A DNA stretch of 64,000 nucleotides from Bacteroidota bacterium (GCA_023428755.1 JAEYWX010000017.1:248001-312000), one strand, 5' to 3'. Shown: positions 18,568 through 28,651, numbered from the stretch's first letter. The notes: a model not told the origin generated them from the letters alone. Numbers and translations are program-made.

Positions 18568-19871
18568 TTTTTAAAAGTTAGTTCCAGCACTGTTACAGGT
18601 TGCGCCGGAAGTAGCGAAGCGCCTTCTGCATCTGCCTGCTCTGTGTATTGAACAAATAAATGTAATTGATGTTTCTGCTTCCACAATTCGGTATCGAACA
18701 ACGGTTCCCATGAACCCACACTGTAATGGGTATAATCAGTAAGCTGCCATTTGTTCTTCCGGATATTCTTACAAAAAGCCGCCGACACTTTACTCCCACG
18801 TTCTTCATCACGATACAAAAGCAACACGGCTGTCTTCTTTCCTGTTCCATACACAACAACCTGTGGCCGTGCAATGGGAATACGTTTGGTTCCGCCACCA
18901 CTTAAACTGAATGCAGTTTTCCGGAAACCCGTGTTCATGGTTTTCCAACCGGCAGCGGTTTGATAAACCACCTGGTACTGCGGCACAGGATCATTTGCTG
19001 TGCGCCAGTAACCGGCAATGAACGGAATACCATCCGCACTAACGGTCATGGATGTCTGATTAATCAATTCGCTTTTTTGCGGAATTCGTGCTACATATTC
19101 AGCCGTGGAAGCAGTGATAGGAAGTTGATACGGTTGATTGGATGAAGTGATCCAGCTGCTGCCTCCGTCTGTTGATTTTGCATAACAGAGATCGTGATTG
19201 GAAGCCACATCAAAGGTTTCACGCCACACCCACGAAAGATGAATCACACCTCTTGCATCAACAAACGCCTGCCAGTAGGCATTTCGCTGTTGTTCGCCAC
19301 TGATGAGATTGTTATGCAGTTGGATCCATTTTTTTTCGTTGAGCAGATAACGGTTAATGACCAGGTTGCCTTGCCCCGATTGTCCGTCACGGTAGAAAAA
19401 CAGCAGATCACCAGTGGGCATGCGATAAAATTCCGGATAGGTCACGTTGTTTTCAAGTTGCCCCGTCATGGGTTGTGCCGCTGTAAATGTGAGTGAACCG
19501 GGTGCTGTACTTTTTGCATAACGCAACGGATTGTTGTGATGATCCCAGGACAGGTGCAGAAATCCATCGCCATCTACCATGAGGCTGATGGAATTATGTG
19601 CATCGTTTACTCTGCCTTTAAAACCTGTTTTCACCAGTTGCCATTGTGATGAGCCAAGTGTACGTTTGCCAATCATCACGGCACCATCATTCGCATAAAA
19701 GGAAATGTATTGCTGTTGTTCATGTGTCACCAATGCATTCTTTCGAAACACAACCGTGTTCACTGAATTGCCCGCCCATCCACTATCTACAAAAACAGAG
19801 TTGACCTGTTGTGCGATACCAACAGATGAGAAGAGAAACAGAAGAATTACCAGAATACTTTTTTCTTTCAT
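18564..19871 (-). CDS. BNR_4-type beta-propeller protein, possible polysaccharide lyase
   Basis: A 435-residue secreted protein (signal MKEKSILVILLFLFSSVGIAQ) recognisable as BNR_4: NDAHNSISLMVDGDGFLHLSWDHHNNPLRYAKS at about 89-121, followed by repeated SxDGxxF blades. The same fold is used by ulvan lyases of PL24/PL25, and conserved histidines (H92, H111, H112) are present, so a lyase is possible. A propeller hydrolase or a binding protein is the alternative. It is translationally coupled to both neighbours through 4-bp overlaps, one of them GH88, whose substrate is a lyase product. Confidence 0.75.
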   Translation of the reverse strand: MKEKSILVILLFLFSSVGIAQQVNSVFVDSGWAGNSVNTVVFRKNALVTHEQQQYISFYANDGAVMIGKRTLGSSQWQLVKTGFKGRVNDAHNSISLMVDGDGFLHLSWDHHNNPLRYAKSTAPGSLTFTAAQPMTGQLENNVTYPEFYRMPTGDLLFFYRDGQSGQGNLVINRYLLNEKKWIQLHNNLISGEQQRNAYWQAFVDARGVIHLSWVWRETFDVASNHDLCYAKSTDGGSSWITSSNQPYQLPITASTAEYVARIPQKSELINQTSMTVSADGIPFIAGYWRTANDPVPQYQVVYQTAAGWKTMNTGFRKTAFSLSGGGTKRIPIARPQVVVYGTGKKTAVLLLYRDEERGSKVSAAFCKNIRKNKWQLTDYTHYSVGSWEPLFDTELWKQKHQLHLFVQYTEQADAEGASLLPAQPVTVLELTFKK

Positions 19872-22800
19872 CGAACCAAAGTTACACTCATCAACCCGAT
19901 CACCACATCATTGGTAATAGTTTTGAGTGTAATACTTTTTAATTGTTTGTGTGGATTCAGTTTTACGTGCAGTATTGTTGCTGCTCCTCCATCAATGCCA
20001 AAGTTGGAAAAACCTTTAATGTTACTGTACTTGTAATTGGCCGGCATCACTTCGCCTGTCTTTAGTAACACACGTGTTGGCTTTGTTTCACCGGCGGTGA
20101 ACGCAAATCCATCGATAAGATAATCCTGTTCAATGGGCCACCAGTTTTCCGGATTCTTTAACTCCAACACAGAGGATGTACCATCCGTATAATTCACAAC
20201 AACAGTTCCGTTTACCATCCTGCTTTGCATAGGATTGGTACTGCCTGCCAGTAAGAAATAAGCATACGATGCAGCACCACTCAACGGCATCACAACAGAA
20301 TCAGGATAATTATCCCACATCGATGTAAACACGATATTCTTTTTTTCTGTTGAACTTGTTTTGAACGGAATATTGTTTATGAACACTTCATTCTTCACGC
20401 CAGCTTTTACACGCAGACCACTATCGCTGATATTGGCTGTGGTTAACGGATAGGCCCAGTTACCAATACCTTGCGTAGGCAATTGCAAGGTTGGTACTGC
20501 GGGTCGTGGTGATAGATATTCATTCTTGAAAATATTTGTTACTGCATCGTTGAAATGCGAACGAAGATCAACGGTTTCAAATTTTGTATCGGGCGTGATC
20601 CTTACTGTTTCAATAAATGGTTCATCTTCGATCAGGGAGAAATGCAAGGGTTCAAACCAGGTGAAAGCACCTTGTTTCAATTGCAGATACAAGCTGTTTA
20701 CACCGGCATTGTTCAAATAACCCGATACCGTGTTGTTGGTAGAAACCAGGTTACGGACAACTTCCATCGGTTGATAGGTATTGCCGATCGTTGCTTTGTT
20801 CAACTTCACCTCTACCGGTTTTTTGCGGTTGTATGCTTGTTGATATTCTAACTTTTCAAACCGTTCGCCTTTCCATTTTATCACAACGATATACGACTTT
20901 GCAGCAGCAGCATCAATTTGCAACGAAGGCGTGCCGATGATGCTATCGATCACTTTCCATTGTGCAGGTTTCCCATTCACCGTTATTGATTCAACCGCAT
21001 CCCGGTAGGCAGGAATAATCAACTTCAGCTTCAGTTGTTTACTGAACGTTGGTTGCAATACATATTCTTCCGTTAAACGTGTGCGCCGAAATAAAAACTG
21101 AATATTCGGTGTAGTTAAGGAAGCATTGTTCCAGTGTTGCGGTAAGCCGGGCTTAATTACTAACCGATCATGCAACGCATCGGGCAATACACCAAACAAA
21201 CCTTCCACCAATGTTCTTCCTGCCATCGCAATCGGGTCAGCAAAATCCCTGTACAACTCTCCTCTTATGGCATCATAAAAACTCAACTGCTGAATGCTCC
21301 CCGGACTTGCACCGAGATACATACTTTCCATCAACGAACTTTTCCATAAACGATAGGCTTCTTCTTTTTGTCCGCCCTGCCAAAACGCTAAGGCAGTGTG
21401 CAACAATTCCGCCAATGCCACATTGTTCAGACTCCAGGTGTACGGTTGCCAGTTGGTGGTTGATAACGTATATAACGATGAATCTTTCAATCCGTTGGCA
21501 AGAATGGGAATACGTGGAATAAAATTGTTGACGTATTGCAACGATTGATACGCCTGAAACGGATCAGCAATACCTTCATCAATGGCATGATAGATCGTCC
21601 ATAAAGCAGCCGACTCATGTACTAATTTATTTCCCAGCAAATCTTTATACTCAGCATACCAGCCTTTGTTCTTCAGCCATAGTTGTTGATTGATGGCATT
21701 GAGAATTTTATTCGCTTCAGCTTCATATCTGCTTCCATCTTCACCAATAATTTTTGCCAATTGTGCTGCCACTTTATTGGAACGATAGTTATAAGCTGAT
21801 GAATGGGTAACACCACCGCCGCTGTATTGCAAGGCATCGCTTGCCCAGATAGCGGCATACGAATCATACAGCCCGTCACCATCCACATCAAAATTTCGTT
21901 TCTCCCAATCGAGATGACGAACGAGCAGCGGCCACATTTCTTTTACATACGCTGTATCACCCGTCCAGTTAAAATGATTGAGCAATTGATCAATGAACAC
22001 CAGGTTCATATCGTAGTGATGTGCACGAAAATCGCCACCCGGATTGCGGGAGATATAACCACTGCTGAACAAAGATGTACCCAGCTTTTCCAACTGTCGA
22101 CCTAAATGCAAAGCAGTATCAGCAACAACCGGTCCGCTTGCAGGCGTTTTCACCTGCGATAAGGCGTACCCATTAAAATGTTTTTTTGCACGATCGTGCC
22201 AACCAAACACATCGGCCACATACGCACCACGCCAACCATTCAACCGCATGCGCCATGCAACGGCACCATGCATAAACGATGGATCCTCCCACACCGCATC
22301 GGATGCAATACCCAATACCGAACCCAAGGTATTGATGAATGGATCGGGTGTAGAGACTTTAATACGATCAGCGATTTCTTTACGTGCTGCCTCTGCCTCT
22401 TGAAATTGTTTGGGTAAAGCTGCGTAAGTAATTGATTGCTTCGTTACCGGTTTCTGTATTGCGAAGAAATATGTTTGTTTGTTCATGAGTGGCAGGCTTG
22501 CAGTGATCAAAGGAGCATCTGCAACTTCAGACTGTAACAATGCAACAGGTGATTGTTGTTTTGTTGCGTCTGCCATTTTTAAAACAGCCATTTCAGGAAA
22601 TACAGCAACCAATTCTTTCCCTTTCTCTGCAGCAGCAGAACTGTTGCTGGCATTTGCAGGAAGATGCTGCACTTCGTACCGCTCCTCTTCACTCAACGGT
22701 TTTGCAAAACCATAGCGCAGTGTAAAATTATTTTTATTGATCCTGTACAAATTATCCTTGCAATACTCCGGCTTCAGGTAAAACGATGATTCAGGATCGG

Positions 22801-23314
22801 CGCCAATATCACCATCACGGGAAAACTTTTTGCCTGTTGCACCACCATACACGGCTACCAACTGTACAGCGGTTGAAATATTTTCTGTTTGCAGTTGCAC
22901 AATCATGCCTTCGTTTGCATACAAGGCGATTACATGCAGACGAAGAACACCCTCTCCCAATAATTCGTCTTTGATCTCGTACAGCATCGAACCTGCACGA
23001 TAGATCGCTTTGATCTTTTTACATTCGATCAGCCATTTACTTTTCCCACTTATTACAATGCCAAACTTGAGATTACCCCCCATGCCCGGCATATACAATG
23101 CAAACTCAGGCAAGTCACCCGCTTCTGCACGAAAGGCTGTATTCCCGCCATACAATGCACGATTGAAACGCCTTGTTCCATTCTCAATCACAATATCATT
23201 TCCTTCCGGACGATAACGCAACTCCCGTTCAATGCCATGCCATAGTTTTTTCTCTTGTGCGTAAACGCATTGAAAAAAAGAAAATAAGAATACAAGAAGT
23301 ATAACAGGTTTCAT
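19868..23314 (-). CDS. DUF4450-type giant protein, six-hairpin glycosidase candidate
   Basis: A 1148-residue secreted protein (signal MKPVILLVFLFSFFQCVYAQ). It opens with the block WHGIERELRYRPEGNDIVIENGTRRFNRALYGG and ELPMP-like LPEFALYMPGMGGN, which I recall from Bacteroidota proteins annotated DUF4450. Residues about 330-760 look like an (alpha/alpha)6 barrel (WRMRLNGWRGAYVADVFGWHDRAKKHFNGYA; DVDGDGLYDSYAAIWASDALQYSGGG). The C-terminal 350 residues are beta-rich. No activity is assigned with confidence; operon context (GH2, GH65-like, BNR_4, GH88, GH43) points to a pectin side-chain glycosidase. Its end overlaps the next gene by 4 bp. Confidence 0.8.
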   Translation of the reverse strand: MKPVILLVFLFSFFQCVYAQEKKLWHGIERELRYRPEGNDIVIENGTRRFNRALYGGNTAFRAEAGDLPEFALYMPGMGGNLKFGIVISGKSKWLIECKKIKAIYRAGSMLYEIKDELLGEGVLRLHVIALYANEGMIVQLQTENISTAVQLVAVYGGATGKKFSRDGDIGADPESSFYLKPEYCKDNLYRINKNNFTLRYGFAKPLSEEERYEVQHLPANASNSSAAAEKGKELVAVFPEMAVLKMADATKQQSPVALLQSEVADAPLITASLPLMNKQTYFFAIQKPVTKQSITYAALPKQFQEAEAARKEIADRIKVSTPDPFINTLGSVLGIASDAVWEDPSFMHGAVAWRMRLNGWRGAYVADVFGWHDRAKKHFNGYALSQVKTPASGPVVADTALHLGRQLEKLGTSLFSSGYISRNPGGDFRAHHYDMNLVFIDQLLNHFNWTGDTAYVKEMWPLLVRHLDWEKRNFDVDGDGLYDSYAAIWASDALQYSGGGVTHSSAYNYRSNKVAAQLAKIIGEDGSRYEAEANKILNAINQQLWLKNKGWYAEYKDLLGNKLVHESAALWTIYHAIDEGIADPFQAYQSLQYVNNFIPRIPILANGLKDSSLYTLSTTNWQPYTWSLNNVALAELLHTALAFWQGGQKEEAYRLWKSSLMESMYLGASPGSIQQLSFYDAIRGELYRDFADPIAMAGRTLVEGLFGVLPDALHDRLVIKPGLPQHWNNASLTTPNIQFLFRRTRLTEEYVLQPTFSKQLKLKLIIPAYRDAVESITVNGKPAQWKVIDSIIGTPSLQIDAAAAKSYIVVIKWKGERFEKLEYQQAYNRKKPVEVKLNKATIGNTYQPMEVVRNLVSTNNTVSGYLNNAGVNSLYLQLKQGAFTWFEPLHFSLIEDEPFIETVRITPDTKFETVDLRSHFNDAVTNIFKNEYLSPRPAVPTLQLPTQGIGNWAYPLTTANISDSGLRVKAGVKNEVFINNIPFKTSSTEKKNIVFTSMWDNYPDSVVMPLSGAASYAYFLLAGSTNPMQSRMVNGTVVVNYTDGTSSVLELKNPENWWPIEQDYLIDGFAFTAGETKPTRVLLKTGEVMPANYKYSNIKGFSNFGIDGGAATILHVKLNPHKQLKSITLKTITNDVVIGLMSVTLVR

Positions 23315-23581
23315 AAATCAATCTTTTGGCCTCACCCTCCTTCTCCCTCTCCAAAAGAGAGGGAGCGGTGCTGCATTACAATACCAAGCATCGTATCCTC
23401 CACATCAACTCAATCTATCTAATCAACATGTCAACCTATTAATCAACATGTCCGAATAGCTGGGGCTGTGCCATGATGGCCTCCTCCTTTGGAGGAGGTC
23501 GGGAGGAGGCTGCAAGGGCTGTGCATTGATAAGCCCCTCCTTCGGAGGTAACCGCAGGTTAGGAACGTAGTTCGGGGGAGG
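23315..23581. repeat. Composite hairpin repeats between DUF4450 and GH65-like genes
   Basis: The 267-bp gap contains CTCCCTCT/AGAGGGAG (23343-23365) followed by GAGCGGTGCTGCATT, two direct copies of AATCAACATGTC, then two tandem units that each begin GGGCTGTGC and contain a CCTCC...GGAGG hairpin (23480-23498 and about 23535-23548). The same modules recur at 41990-42175 and 36967-37364. No gene or clear terminator was seen. Confidence 0.6.
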
Positions 23582-25708
23582 CTAAAACATTTTTTTAAGT
23601 CCTTCCCACTTCACATTCCAATCCTTCGGAAAGCCAATATTAATTCCTTTATCTGCATCCGCACCTGTGCACATCAATGCAACCGCATTCAACACACCTC
23701 CATTGCCGGGAAGATAGATCGTTAAACGATCATCCTGGTAATTATGTCCATTCACTAAATACGTATTTGTGCGAACAGGCATCAACAATGCATCCACCGC
23801 TTCTTCGCCCATATGCAAACGTGCAGCCGTCATCGCCATCAAGGGATAATCCCAACCCCATGTTTCGTTCCAATCCCATTTTTCCAATACCGTGAAATAC
23901 GTTTTCTTCATCACCACTGTATCCAAACCGTTTGCAGCAGGAATGGTGCTGTATGCACCTAATACTGCCGGATGATCGGTTAAATACTTTGAACCTTTCT
24001 CGTAACAATCAGGCGTGTTACCTGCAGCCAGATAAACACCATTCAACTGGGGCAACGGTGCAAGGTTATTGATGATCTCATCCCATTTCTTTTCTCTCGG
24101 CAAACCTGCACGGATGCGCCATTGCTGCGCCACTTCCAGACCCCAACTCCAATACGAGAGTTCATACGTTGGATTGAAGGTGGAGACTGCATCAAAACAT
24201 TCCTGCGCCGGGATCAATCCTTTACCAAGATTGTATTTTTTTGTTTGCTGATCATAAGTAGGAAACGATGCCATGAAATCAGCCGTAGCAAACAACAGGT
24301 CTTTATACTTGTTGAGTGTTTTGCTGTTGGTGTTATGACGATACAACATCTCCGCCATATAAATAAAATGCGGTTGCTGCCAAATGAGAAATGCACCAAC
24401 AGAAGATGGCGTTTCATCACCATTGTTATCCGTCATCTTCTGCCAACGTAACCCTTCAAAACCTTGTCGTTTGGCAATCAGCTTTGCTTTTTCTGCAACG
24501 GTGAAATACCAGTCTAAACTTTTTTCCATCAGCTCAGGTCTGCCCCATTGTGCAAAATGCACGGCATGCCACCAATGCATTTCCAGATGCGGTTTTCCAT
24601 ACCAACTGTTGTACGTTAATCCTGTTTCCTGTGGCGGATATGCTGATGAGCAATTTACTTTGGTGAGGTATTGCGACAGCACCACTCTCCGTTCCATTTC
24701 AAATGCACGGGGATCTTTGGTTGCAGAAAAATCAACAGCACCACCACTCATCCAGAATTTCTTCCATTGCTGTTCACTGTTTGCTTTCACAGCTGCAAAT
24801 GAAACGGCAAAGCCTTTGCTGATTGACTGACTGAATTTACAAGAGAGTTCAAATGTTCCGTTCGATGAGGTTGGCTGAATTAAATAATAATGCGCCGTCT
24901 GTTTTTTAATCGATGCATCCCCATTCCACTTCAACGAAGTGTAATATACCGTTGTATCAAGCACACGCTTGATCGTTGTTTCTGCAGCAGTCTGCATCAA
25001 AACAGATGTATGCTTCTCATCGCTTTTGAAATTGTCGCCTCCATCTTTAAACTGTGCGTTGGGATAAGGAAAACGTACACGAACTGCTATGCGATTCATT
25101 TGTAACAGTGAAGACTCTATACGGAACGCAACAATATCCTGTTGCTGATGACCGGCTGTTGTCACTTTCACAGGAATACCTTCTACTTTGAAATTACTTG
25201 TGATGATGCCTGTCCACACATTCAATTCCTGGCTGATCTGTTGAATATCTTTTGCAGTCGCCAGCGAACCATCTTTCTTTTTTATTTCTAATCCAATATT
25301 CCCTAACTGTAATCGATGCGGATTCACACGGAAATATTCTACCGCCATCTTCACTCGTCCCGGTTCTTTAGGTTGAACGGTGTAAGAAATTTTTCTTCCT
25401 TCTAACTCATACACTTTCTGTGCTTCTTCAACACGCAGGTTTTCTGTATTCGGAAAACTATGCCAGCCCCATGCTGATTGTGTTCCTAATGGAACTCCTT
25501 TAATATACGTTTCCGGAAAACTCTGCATACCCGTTGCATCAACTGTCATTGCGAAATTGCCATTGCCAACTGTTAATGAAGAAAGCGAATCAACTTTGTT
25601 CACTTTTACATTGTGGCGTTTCACCACAGCTTCACGATTGATAACCTGTGATTGAACCACAGAGACACAAAGCACACAGAGAAGAAAAGAAGAAAAAATC
25701 AATTTCAT
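23582..25708 (-). CDS. GH65-like six-hairpin glycosidase
   Basis: A 708-residue secreted protein (signal MKLIFSSFLLCVLCVSVVQS). After a beta-sandwich N-domain (about 22-310) comes an (alpha/alpha)6 region with GLTYNSWYGKPHLEMHWWHAVHFAQWGRPELMEKSLDWY, close to the GH65 pattern of eukaryotic glucosylgalactosylhydroxylysine glucosidases, and NETWGWDYPLMAMTAARL. The exact family and substrate are not certain. It is 75 bp downstream of the GH2 gene, so release of a side-chain sugar is likely. The codons of the signal peptide coincide with a CTCTGTG-type intergenic repeat, which is unusual. Confidence 0.78.
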   Translation of the reverse strand: MKLIFSSFLLCVLCVSVVQSQVINREAVVKRHNVKVNKVDSLSSLTVGNGNFAMTVDATGMQSFPETYIKGVPLGTQSAWGWHSFPNTENLRVEEAQKVYELEGRKISYTVQPKEPGRVKMAVEYFRVNPHRLQLGNIGLEIKKKDGSLATAKDIQQISQELNVWTGIITSNFKVEGIPVKVTTAGHQQQDIVAFRIESSLLQMNRIAVRVRFPYPNAQFKDGGDNFKSDEKHTSVLMQTAAETTIKRVLDTTVYYTSLKWNGDASIKKQTAHYYLIQPTSSNGTFELSCKFSQSISKGFAVSFAAVKANSEQQWKKFWMSGGAVDFSATKDPRAFEMERRVVLSQYLTKVNCSSAYPPQETGLTYNSWYGKPHLEMHWWHAVHFAQWGRPELMEKSLDWYFTVAEKAKLIAKRQGFEGLRWQKMTDNNGDETPSSVGAFLIWQQPHFIYMAEMLYRHNTNSKTLNKYKDLLFATADFMASFPTYDQQTKKYNLGKGLIPAQECFDAVSTFNPTYELSYWSWGLEVAQQWRIRAGLPREKKWDEIINNLAPLPQLNGVYLAAGNTPDCYEKGSKYLTDHPAVLGAYSTIPAANGLDTVVMKKTYFTVLEKWDWNETWGWDYPLMAMTAARLHMGEEAVDALLMPVRTNTYLVNGHNYQDDRLTIYLPGNGGVLNAVALMCTGADADKGINIGFPKDWNVKWEGLKKMF

Positions 25709-25780
25709 TTTAATAATTTTTATTTACACTCAATCAGCAAGACACAGCATATCTCTGTGCCTCTGCGTCTCCGTGGTAAA
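25655..25780. repeat. Inverted CTCTGTG...GTGGT repeats around the GH65-like gene start
   Basis: About 25 bp on the minus strand inside the signal-peptide codons (25655-25684) and a similar copy on the plus strand at 25750-25777 (CTCTGTGCCTCTGCGTCTCC then GTGGT). They face each other across the start codon, with a 65-bp gap. I recall this repeat family from intergenic DNA of many bacteria. Confidence 0.5.
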
Positions 25781-25783
25781 AAA

Positions 25784-28651
25784 TCAGAATACATTATCGA
25801 TAGCCGGTCTACTATAATTCTCTTTTGCATCCGTTGTTTTCGGCATACCAAAATAAAAATACAGCGTCCGTTTCTTGGTTCCGTTCACATGATTCAATTC
25901 ACTCATCGGGCCATACACTCTTGTGTTGGTGGTTAAACCTGTTGCCAGTTTTGTACCAATAGGCGGAATACAATCCAAAAACGAAATATTACCAACCGGA
26001 ATTTCAGGATGTGGTTTCGCTGCTGCACTCAATGCATAAAAATCAAAGAGACGCACAAACAAACCATTATCAGGTGATGCAATAAATAATTTCCCTTCCA
26101 CCGTACTCAACTCCATCCAGGTGACATCACCATAATAACCTTTGAACTCAGGATACACCACCGGCGAATAGCCCGTGTGTGTATTGTTGTACAGATTCTG
26201 CCACACATTTATCGGTGTACCTGCGATGCGGTTCTTCCATTGTCGTGAAGGGCCTTTGCCCAACCAGCGACTGCTTAACACATAATTCTCAGGATAATTA
26301 AAACTGATACCTGCAAAGGGCAGATCGCCCTGCGCACTGTATTCATATTCCATCGTTGTCCAGCCACTGGCGTTGATTTTCCACTTCACTGTTTTCAGAT
26401 CACCGCTGTAGGTAAATTCAACCACTGCATCATTGCCTTCTTTATAAGACTTTGATGAAACAACAGCTGCTGTTCCTTTTACCAGTACAGGGCCATTGTT
26501 GAACGACAATACATAATCGTTCGCTGTATTTTTAGTCGTAACAAGATTGCCTGATTTTTTATCGAGCACAACCGTTACTTCACCACCGGTAATGGAATAC
26601 ACGGTATCTGTTTCTTTGATGGTTGCTGCATCATTCTTTGCTGTAACAAATCCACTCAGTTGCGCCTGTTTGGTTTTCACCTCGCTTGTCCATTTGTAAA
26701 TTTCTTTACCAAACGGATCTTTTGCAACGATCACCAATGCATCATAGTTTTTATAATCTGCAGGCAACTGCAATTGTAATGTTCCTTGTTTGGTTGGAGC
26801 AATCGATGGTGCAGTTGCAGTTCCTTTCTTCTTCACTACATAGCCATCAAAACGATCGAAGGGTTTGCTGAAATCAACCAAGGCCCAATAGAAAGTACAT
26901 TGATTGGTATTAGTAAAATGAAAACGGTTATCCACTTCAATACTGCCATTGAAATCAGCAGGCAATTGTGCAGGCAGTTTCAATTGAATGGGTGAGAATA
27001 TTTCACGCAGTGCATAAAAGCTTCCTTCTTTTTCACGATGCGGGCCAAGAATCCCATCATTGGCATTCAGTCCGTTTGCATCCAATGCATTGTTGAGATC
27101 GGTACGCACAACTGCTTCATCAGTAAATGCCCAGATGAACACACCACCACTCTTTTGCGAACGCCAGTGCAGGTTCCAGAAATCTTCCATCGCTGCACCT
27201 GCACCACCATCATCCTGTGCATGCAGCATTTCTGTTGGCATGTAGATGAGCGAATCGTTCAATATTTTTTCGGTGCTGTAATAATCTTCGTAGTGATTGC
27301 AATCAATACCATTGAATGCATTCCCCGGACGATGATGTGCATGGATAACAGGACGATTCGAAAAATCATACTTGCCATAATCATCATCCAGTTCTTTGTT
27401 ATGTCCGCCTTCGTTGCCATTGCTCCAGAAAATAATGGAAGGATGATTGAGATCACGCAGCACCAGTTCTTTCACCAACGGCTCACCTGCTTTGGTACTG
27501 TAGGCTTTCTGCCAGCCGGCCAGTTCATTGATCACATAAATACCAAGACTGTCGCACAGCTCCAGGAAATATTTATCAGGCGGATAATGACTGCAACGCA
27601 CTGCATTCATGTTCATTTCTTTCAGCAGCAATACATCCATCAGCTGTTGTTCTTTGCTTAAGGTACGTGCTGTTTCGGGCCACCAGCAATGACGGTTCAC
27701 GCCTTTGAATTTTACCTGTGTACCATTTACATAAATACCCAACCCATGTTTGATCTCAATGGTACGGAAACCGAACTTTTCTGAGAGCTCATATAACTTC
27801 TTCCCTGCTGCATCCTGTAACAATACTGTTGCGGTGTACAGATTCGGTGTTTCGGATGTCCATGATTGAACATTTGCAACCGTTGTATTCACCACCACAT
27901 TCGCTGCTCCTTTTGCAACAGGCGTTTTTACCGTAGCAATAATTTTCTTTGCTGCATCCCTGATGGTGGTTACAATCGTTGCATTTTGTGTAATTCCTTT
28001 TGTTGCTACCTGCATCGCAAACTTGCCGTCATGCTTTGCATCAATACCTACATAATCGATATACTGCTTTGGTGTTGCTTCTAAAAATACCGGGCGGAAG
28101 ATGCCACCAAACACCCAGTAATCGGCCAGGCGTTCTGCATTGTTTACGCTGGCATCGCTGCTCATTTTACTTACGGTTACTTCAAGCAAATTCGCTTTAT
28201 CATAATTCAGCAATGCAGTAATATCATATTTGAAACGATAGAACGATCCACGATGTGTATCGCCTGCGCTCTTACCATTGATCTTCACTTCTGTATCCGT
28301 CATGCTGCCATCAAACACAATGTTGATCTGTTTGCCTTTCCATGAAGCCGGTACTTTAAATGAATACTTGTACATCCCCTTCTCATCGTAGAAGCGATAG
28401 TTCTTGCCATTGGTTTTGTAATCACGACCATAGTTGTAATTACCAAAGCCCTGCTGCTCCCAGCAACTCGGCACCTGGATCTTCTTCCATTCGCCGCTGT
28501 TACGACCGGCCGTGCAAAAGAAATCCCACTGCACGGTGTGTGCAGCATCGGTACCGGAGAGGTACTGGATCTGCTTTTGTTGTGACCACAAAGCAGTTAC
28601 GGGTAAAAGGTGAAGCGTTATGAGTACACTAACTTGAAACAGTTTGTTCAT
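25784..28651 (-). CDS. Beta-galactosidase-type glycoside hydrolase, GH2
   Basis: A 955-residue secreted enzyme (signal ending near LWSQ, residue 24). Domains: sugar-binding jelly roll (about 25-195), Ig-like domain (about 200-300), TIM barrel (about 300-600) and C-terminal beta domains. Catalytic residues are E414 in SNGNEGG (acid/base) and E474 in MPTEMLHAQ (nucleophile). GVNRHCWWPETART is the usual GH2 block. Beta-galactosidase acting on rhamnogalacturonan I side chains is most likely; another GH2 specificity cannot be excluded. It is the first gene of the operon running down to 15945, behind CAGGA promoter site 2. Confidence 0.92.
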   Translation of the reverse strand: MNKLFQVSVLITLHLLPVTALWSQQKQIQYLSGTDAAHTVQWDFFCTAGRNSGEWKKIQVPSCWEQQGFGNYNYGRDYKTNGKNYRFYDEKGMYKYSFKVPASWKGKQINIVFDGSMTDTEVKINGKSAGDTHRGSFYRFKYDITALLNYDKANLLEVTVSKMSSDASVNNAERLADYWVFGGIFRPVFLEATPKQYIDYVGIDAKHDGKFAMQVATKGITQNATIVTTIRDAAKKIIATVKTPVAKGAANVVVNTTVANVQSWTSETPNLYTATVLLQDAAGKKLYELSEKFGFRTIEIKHGLGIYVNGTQVKFKGVNRHCWWPETARTLSKEQQLMDVLLLKEMNMNAVRCSHYPPDKYFLELCDSLGIYVINELAGWQKAYSTKAGEPLVKELVLRDLNHPSIIFWSNGNEGGHNKELDDDYGKYDFSNRPVIHAHHRPGNAFNGIDCNHYEDYYSTEKILNDSLIYMPTEMLHAQDDGGAGAAMEDFWNLHWRSQKSGGVFIWAFTDEAVVRTDLNNALDANGLNANDGILGPHREKEGSFYALREIFSPIQLKLPAQLPADFNGSIEVDNRFHFTNTNQCTFYWALVDFSKPFDRFDGYVVKKKGTATAPSIAPTKQGTLQLQLPADYKNYDALVIVAKDPFGKEIYKWTSEVKTKQAQLSGFVTAKNDAATIKETDTVYSITGGEVTVVLDKKSGNLVTTKNTANDYVLSFNNGPVLVKGTAAVVSSKSYKEGNDAVVEFTYSGDLKTVKWKINASGWTTMEYEYSAQGDLPFAGISFNYPENYVLSSRWLGKGPSRQWKNRIAGTPINVWQNLYNNTHTGYSPVVYPEFKGYYGDVTWMELSTVEGKLFIASPDNGLFVRLFDFYALSAAAKPHPEIPVGNISFLDCIPPIGTKLATGLTTNTRVYGPMSELNHVNGTKKRTLYFYFGMPKTTDAKENYSRPAIDNVF

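Noticed and set aside
24384..24830. A 148-codon plus-strand frame opposite the GH65-like gene
   Set aside because: Shadow of the coding strand, without any family motif or export signal.
27038..27661. A 207-codon plus-strand frame opposite the GH2 gene
   Set aside because: It lies antisense to the conserved GH2 catalytic region, has no recognisable domain and its composition follows the opposite strand.
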